Part shown: positions 5,455-9,364 of the stretch, one piece after another
How the letters are laid out: the number at the start of each line of letters is the position of its first letter
How positions within the stretch are numbered: the stretch's first letter is position 1
Source of the DNA: Pseudomonadota bacterium
GTDB taxonomy: Bacteria > Pseudomonadota > Gammaproteobacteria > Burkholderiales > Burkholderiaceae_C
DNA length: 9,364 bases
NCBI GenBank assembly: GCA_023422975.1
Contig: JAFAGF010000242.1
Coordinates: 1-9,364, forward strand
Direction: 5' to 3'
Made by a program: the position numbers and the translations under genes
Notes under the pieces: generated by a model
Databases searched by the model: none
Seen by the model: only the letters and a program-made list of their open reading frames with translations
Told to the model about the DNA's origin: nothing

Positions 5455-7419
5455 TTATACACCCGCCACCAATAAACTCGCGCCCTTGACGCGCAGCCAG
5501 TCTGCAGCGTGTGAGGGCACTGCATCGGTCACCAGCACGCTGGCACTTTGCGCCTGCGCCGTCCCAATCATCGCTTCCAGCAAATGGCGCACCCCCATAT
5601 TCGTCATGGCCTGCTCCGCAAAAAAACCGCCCAGTTTCACGTACTGCAGCGGTAACTTAGGCAGTTGCACCAGCGCTGTGAGCGCCTGATCCAGACGGCG
5701 TACCCCCACGCCAGCGCCTGCCTGGGTCACCATCTCGCAAAAGAGCAATGCCTTGAGCGGCGCAGCTTCCAGCGCGAACGCATCCAATTCCAAGGTCAGC
5801 TGGGGCAACACATCGCACCACCCTTTCGCCAGCAATTGGCCTTTGAGCCGTTCCAGAAAATCTTCATGCTCCAGCGATGGCTGGGAAATACGCACCACCA
5901 GGTGGTTTTGTGGTTGCAATGCCAGCCACTGCAGCCCCAGCTGCACGGCTTTCAGGTCATATTCCGCCGACAGGCCCAAACGCACTGCTGCGGGCAAAAA
6001 CAAGGCGGCTCCCAGCGTTTTCCCGCTGGCATCATGCAACTCCAGCCCCGCTTCATGCAGCACCTGCGTATCCACCAGCGAAGCATAGGTCACTGCACGC
6101 ACTGCCAAGCTCAACTGCTCTGCGTGCTGCAACGCCTGGCCCAACGTTGCTTGCCACTGGCCTTCCCCAGGCTGGTGGATGGTATGACCCGCTACGCTGG
6201 GTTCGGCATATTCCACTTCGCCATGCCCTGCGCTTTCTGCCTGCATCAGGCTCTGATCCAGCCGCGACAGCACATCCCCCATTTCGTCGCCATCCGCATA
6301 GGCCGTGAGCGCAAAAGCATTGCGCGACCATTGCCCTCCCTCCAGACGCAAACCCAATGACTGCAGCAACTGACGCAATTGCTGCACTTCCTGCATCACG
6401 GACATGCTCGTCATTTGGGGAAGTAACACGGCAAAGTCGCTGCCATTCAAGCGCGCGATTTGCACCTGTGGCATCCCGCGTGCACGCAACTGTTCACGCA
6501 ACTGCAGCGCAATCCCGCGCAACCAGTCATCCACTTGCTCCCGCGGGTGGGTGCTGTTCAGCGCCTGCAGGTCACGCAATCGCATCAGCAACACATGACC
6601 ATGCGTTGCACCACCCAGTTGCAAAGCTTTTTTCAGTTCATTCAAAAAATACTTGCGGTTGGGCAATTGTGTGATGGCGTCGCAATTGGTCTCCAGCTCC
6701 AGGCTATCTATGCGATCACGTTGCGCTTGTTCTGCTTTATGCACACGTGAGCGTGCATCGTGAATGGCCGTTGCGACGGCTGCCAGCTCAGGCACATCCA
6801 TTTGCTGGGTGGGCTCATCGGTTGCATCCACCCCAATGCGCATCACTTCGCTCTCCACCGAGTCTTTCAGCACACGCCGGAACCAACGCAGCAGCAGCCC
6901 TACAAAAAAGGCCCAGGCCAATCCCGCAGCGACAAACAGCGCCGTCATTTTCAAGCTGCTGTGCCACAGTGCTTGCTGAGCCACCTGGTTATCCACCGTC
7001 ACCGACACCCGCCCCAACTGGTTCCAGCCGCTGCTGACCGTACGCTCCGAATGGGCCTGTGGCAAAGGCATGAGATGCTGAAACCATTGCGGCACCCGCG
7101 CATTCTGCCGCGATGCCGTTTGCTTGCGTTCAAACAGCAGCGCACCATCCGGCGAAACCATACGCACCGACTCAAACTGCCCCGTATCAAACAGCGCGGA
7201 CATGAGTAGTTCCTGCGTTGCTGGCTCTTGGCTCGCAGGCTGGGACAAAGACAATGCCAATGCAGTTACCGCATTCTCACTTTGGCTCTGCAACTGCTCA
7301 CTCAAATAGCTGCGCGCACTGCCTAAATTCAAGGCCAGCGTCCCCACCAAAATCACCAACAAAGCAGCCGACAGGCTGAGCAACAGTTTGCGCAACAAAG
7401 ACATGGACTTCATCTTCAT
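5455..7419 (-). CDS. lapD: LapD-type inner-membrane c-di-GMP receptor (degenerate GGDEF-EAL)
   Basis: 654 aa. LapD binds c-di-GMP in the cytoplasm and, in that state, traps the protease LapG in the periplasm, keeping the adhesin on the surface. Order: TM1 about 9-30; periplasmic LapD/MoxY N-terminal domain about 31-155; TM2 about 158-178; HAMP about 178-235; GGDEF about 240-405; EAL about 420-650. The periplasmic domain has FDTGQFESVR, VPQWF (109-113) and SSGWNQ with Trp132, matching the tryptophan (W125) by which Pseudomonas LapD contacts LapG. The cyclase motif is degenerate, NGSDF (325-329), although ITQLPNR is kept. The EAL slot reads EAG (456-458), and the DDFGTG loop is absent, so neither synthesis nor hydrolysis is expected, as in known LapD. 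The start ATG 7419 overlaps the lapG stop (ATGA) and has AAGGG eight bases upstream. MoxY-like receptors are alternatives, but lapG adjacency settles it. Confidence 0.93.
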   Translation of the reverse strand: MKMKSMSLLRKLLLSLSAALLVILVGTLALNLGSARSYLSEQLQSQSENAVTALALSLSQPASQEPATQELLMSALFDTGQFESVRMVSPDGALLFERKQTASRQNARVPQWFQHLMPLPQAHSERTVSSGWNQLGRVSVTVDNQVAQQALWHSSLKMTALFVAAGLAWAFFVGLLLRWFRRVLKDSVESEVMRIGVDATDEPTQQMDVPELAAVATAIHDARSRVHKAEQAQRDRIDSLELETNCDAITQLPNRKYFLNELKKALQLGGATHGHVLLMRLRDLQALNSTHPREQVDDWLRGIALQLREQLRARGMPQVQIARLNGSDFAVLLPQMTSMSVMQEVQQLRQLLQSLGLRLEGGQWSRNAFALTAYADGDEMGDVLSRLDQSLMQAESAGHGEVEYAEPSVAGHTIHQPGEGQWQATLGQALQHAEQLSLAVRAVTYASLVDTQVLHEAGLELHDASGKTLGAALFLPAAVRLGLSAEYDLKAVQLGLQWLALQPQNHLVVRISQPSLEHEDFLERLKGQLLAKGWCDVLPQLTLELDAFALEAAPLKALLFCEMVTQAGAGVGVRRLDQALTALVQLPKLPLQYVKLGGFFAEQAMTNMGVRHLLEAMIGTAQAQSASVLVTDAVPSHAADWLRVKGASLLVAGV

Positions 7420-8105
7420 ATATCAAACCCTTCTTGGCGCATCCGCACCAACAGGTTTTGCCAACGATTGATACGTTCGGAAGAGGTCGAACGCGCACCA
7501 TTGACATAGACCGCCTCCGCATCAAAACTAAAAACAGGCGTCAGGTCTGTCCGCTGGCTGGCCTTTTGAATGCCAGCCACCAAGTTATCCAGCACCAAGG
7601 GATCCGCCTGCGGCGTCGCATAAAAACCAAGCACCATGTGCGCAATGCTCTGCGTACTTCCTACACCACCAACACGCGCACGCACATAAATCAAACGCAT
7701 CTGCCGCGCCGGAACACCCAGCCGAATCAAAGAGAAGTACTTGCCGATGACGAAATCCTCGCAGTCGCCACTGCCTTTACCCAGTGTCTCCAGCGGCGTT
7801 GCCCAGTAGTCGGCTTCATGCCAGATGTTCTGATCCACCCCTGCCAGAACACTCACATTCCAGAAATCATTGATGGCGACCAATTGCTGGGGAGTGTTTT
7901 GCCCTTGCTGCGATTGCAACAGCTGCATCCATGCCTGCAACCGTTGCAGCCCTGGTTGACCAAAACGCCGCTCTATGGTGGTTTGCAGACTTGCCGCATT
8001 CCAAGCACCAGCCCAAGGGACAACCGCAACAATCGACATGCCCGCAAGCAGCATCCGGCGGCTCACTGTCAAAGATGTCGACGAAGTGTGATGAAGCTGC
8101 TGCAT
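7416..8105 (-). CDS. lapG: LapG-type periplasmic cysteine protease (bacterial transglutaminase-like, adhesin-releasing)
   Basis: 229 aa. LapG cuts the N-terminal region of LapA-type adhesins and frees them from the outer membrane when LapD is not c-di-GMP-bound. The C-H-D catalytic triad is visible: Cys115 in GSGDCEDFVIGKYF, His156 in IAHMVLGFY, Asp173 in LVLDNL. Asp114 and Glu116 flank the cysteine, as do the calcium-ligating residues of Pseudomonas LapG, so Ca-dependence is likely. WATPLETLGKGSGDCEDF is a family landmark. The N-terminus carries S15-R16-R17-M-L-L and then a hydrophobic run to AWAGA-like residues 31-34, a Tat-type signal by motif; Sec export cannot be excluded. Start ATG 8105 has only a weak GAGTGG upstream. 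It overlaps lapD by 4 nt, so the two are translationally coupled, and it lies 74 nt after the adhesin gene on the same strand. Confidence 0.93.
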   Translation of the reverse strand: MQQLHHTSSTSLTVSRRMLLAGMSIVAVVPWAGAWNAASLQTTIERRFGQPGLQRLQAWMQLLQSQQGQNTPQQLVAINDFWNVSVLAGVDQNIWHEADYWATPLETLGKGSGDCEDFVIGKYFSLIRLGVPARQMRLIYVRARVGGVGSTQSIAHMVLGFYATPQADPLVLDNLVAGIQKASQRTDLTPVFSFDAEAVYVNGARSTSSERINRWQNLLVRMRQEGFDI

Positions 8106-8122
8106 GAACCACTCAATCTAGC

Positions 8123-8152
8123 GACAGACCCGCCTGCTGCAGCGGGTCTGTC
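8123..8152. other. Perfect 11-bp hairpin in the lapA-lapG gap
   Basis: GACAGACCCGC (8123-8133) pairs perfectly with 8142-8152 around an 8-nt loop. It sits between the adhesin stop and the lapG start on the minus strand. No T-run follows on either strand (minus: GCTAGATTG). It may partially terminate or process the long adhesin transcript, letting lapG-lapD be expressed at a lower level. The rest of the gap shows nothing else. Confidence 0.55.
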
Positions 8153-8179
8153 ACCTGCTTCTCCAAGCCCTGGTGGGCG

Positions 8180-9364
8180 TTATTGATCTACACGCAGCTT
8201 ACCTTGTTGGATCAAGTCGTTAATCAGCTGTGTCTGGTCTGCCGTATTCACCAAATTCACGTTCTCCAGCGTGATTTGCTGATCAAAACCAATGCCGTTT
8301 GGGCCAAGCTCTCCGGTAGAGGACACCTTAATCACGGTACTGGTCAGTCCACCCGTTCCTGGTTCGGTGCTGAAATGCAGGAAATGGGTCAGGTCTGCTC
8401 CTGCTTCGTTTTGCAACAAGTCTCGCAAATCGAGTACATCCGCGCCTCGGGGGTCAGCCCCACCTTGACCAAAGTCTTTGACGACATCTAGTGCGGGTGT
8501 ACCTGTGCCTGCATCTCCTGCTTTCCACAAGAAAATGTCATCACCTGCTCCACCTATCAGCGTGTCATTGCCTTTACCGCCTTGCAGGCTGTCATTTCCA
8601 ACACCGCCATACAAGATGTCATTGCCATCCCCACCCTCCAGCGTGTCGTTGCCACCCTGGCCATAAAGGATGTCATTGCCTGCACCGCCCTTCAAGGTAT
8701 CGGACCCACCTCGGGTGTCACCTAGCACGTCAAATGTTGCATGGTTTTGCCTGATGTACTCATGAATCTGAGCATCTGTAGGTGCAACGCCTGCATACAT
8801 CGTGACTTTCAAAAAGTCTCGCAGTGCATCCACTCCAGAGCCAGCAGGGAAGCTGGCACGACCACTCCAGTTCAAGGCATCGGTATTGATGACATCACCA
8901 AACAGAATGTCATTGCCATCTCCGCCGTCCAGCGTATCGTTACCAACAGGTGCTGGGGTATTCAGCGTACTGCCACTGATCAGAGCGGTGGAAAGGTCAT
9001 TGGGATTCAGTACCACTTGCGCTTGTCCTGTTGGCGTTGTGGTGTACGTCCGAATATCGTCGATCGCTACCCCGAAGTTTCCTGACCCCACACCGCTGTC
9101 GTACAGCTCAAACGAGAAGCGGTAATCACCAGCACCTTGAATACCCGTTCGGGTGTCCGCCTGGTTACCAGACTCCACAACAATCCAGCTGCTCGTGGAA
9201 TTGTCGAATTTGAGCAAATTCCATTTAAATGTATCTCCCGAATTCAGGTTTGTGAGCGCAGCCGTAAAACCAAAAGAAACACCGCCTGCCTGTGTCACCG
9301 TAAATTTCTGTGCTTCAGTCTGTGTAACGATGAACGTACCGCTTGCCCCCGAGGTATCTACCAA
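8180..9364 (-). CDS. lapA: C-terminal part of a large RTX adhesin secreted by type I system (LapA-like); 5' end beyond window
   Basis: 394 codons are open from the right edge to TAA at 8180-8182; the true start lies outside, since the first in-window codon is an internal TTG. Residues 1-115 are a beta-rich domain I cannot name (VSFGFTAAL, YRFSFELYD, GVAIDDIRTY). One RTX pair lies at about 140-156. A linker with DALNW and IHEYIRQNHATFDV (about 162-217) follows, as seen in LapA-type proteins. Then come five full Ca-binding nonapeptides (226-270) with partial flanking copies. The tail, from IFLWKAGD through VVKDFGQGGADPRGADVLDL to the end, is the type I secretion target domain found in large surface adhesins (VCA0849-like). 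The protein is the presumed LapG substrate; the cleavage site would lie in the unseen N-terminus. No exporter gene is present here. Naming it lapA rests on lapG-lapD adjacency. Confidence 0.88.
   Translation of the reverse strand: MVDTSGASGTFIVTQTEAQKFTVTQAGGVSFGFTAALTNLNSGDTFKWNLLKFDNSTSSWIVVESGNQADTRTGIQGAGDYRFSFELYDSGVGSGNFGVAIDDIRTYTTTPTGQAQVVLNPNDLSTALISGSTLNTPAPVGNDTLDGGDGNDILFGDVINTDALNWSGRASFPAGSGVDALRDFLKVTMYAGVAPTDAQIHEYIRQNHATFDVLGDTRGGSDTLKGGAGNDILYGQGGNDTLEGGDGNDILYGGVGNDSLQGGKGNDTLIGGAGDDIFLWKAGDAGTGTPALDVVKDFGQGGADPRGADVLDLRDLLQNEAGADLTHFLHFSTEPGTGGLTSTVIKVSSTGELGPNGIGFDQQITLENVNLVNTADQTQLINDLIQQGKLRVDQ
8534..8710 (-). repeat. RTX nonapeptide-coding tandem repeats within the adhesin gene
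   Basis: A 27-bp repeating unit codes for GGxGNDxLx calcium-binding nonapeptides: five full copies (about 8555-8689) and partial copies on each side. A separate, shorter block is at about 8897-8944. At DNA level the copies share stretches such as GATGTCATTGCC (plus strand), so they may recombine or slip. RTX repeats fold into a beta-roll on meeting extracellular calcium after secretion. Confidence 0.85.

Noticed and set aside
8491..8754. Possible CRISPR-like or satellite array from regularly spaced similar 27-bp units
   Set aside because: The units are in frame, imperfect, without spacers, and code RTX nonapeptides.
9362..9364. TTG at the right edge as the adhesin start codon
   Set aside because: The frame is open to the window edge and RTX adhesins are far longer; the codon is internal.

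Overview
The window looks like a chromosomal segment of a Burkholderiales bacterium, most likely Comamonadaceae. This rests on the high G+C, the beta-proteobacterial style of the encoded proteins (an orphan Bug/TctC periplasmic receptor, a PcaR-type IclR regulator beside pcaIJF) and an intergenic palindrome of a type I associate with Comamonadaceae. No database search was possible; family assignments come from motifs and remembered family consensus.

Left part (1-5365), aromatic catabolism. A truncated RAYT/Y1-type transposase-like gene enters from the left edge on the minus strand. Upstream of it, on the same strand, is an IclR-family regulator (pcaR-like). It is divergent from a plus-strand cluster pcaI-pcaJ-pcaF, the last steps of the beta-ketoadipate pathway (3-oxoadipate -> 3-oxoadipyl-CoA -> succinyl-CoA + acetyl-CoA). 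The 88-bp divergent gap holds three GAACA half-sites, a plausible PcaR operator. A Bug-family solute-binding protein follows in the same direction and may bind an aromatic acid or related carboxylate. A clear rho-independent terminator (5333-5365) closes this strand.

Right part (5455-9364), minus strand: a cyclic-di-GMP-controlled adhesin module in the order lapA (C-terminal part only, running off the right edge), lapG, lapD. LapA is a type I-secreted RTX adhesin. LapG is the periplasmic Ca-dependent cysteine protease that releases such adhesins. LapD is the inner-membrane receptor that sequesters LapG when c-di-GMP is bound. All three logical parts (substrate, protease, c-di-GMP switch) are adjacent, lapG and lapD overlapping by 4 nt. 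The ABC/membrane-fusion/TolC exporter is not in the window.

The two halves converge in a 172-bp gap carrying the terminator and an 80-bp palindromic element. A related, smaller palindrome sits between pcaJ and pcaF. I found no tRNA, rRNA, CRISPR array, phage gene or complete insertion sequence. Both halves are variants of known systems. The least ordinary items are the transposase-like protein lacking both catalytic signatures, the three-half-site operator, and the related palindromes in gene gaps.
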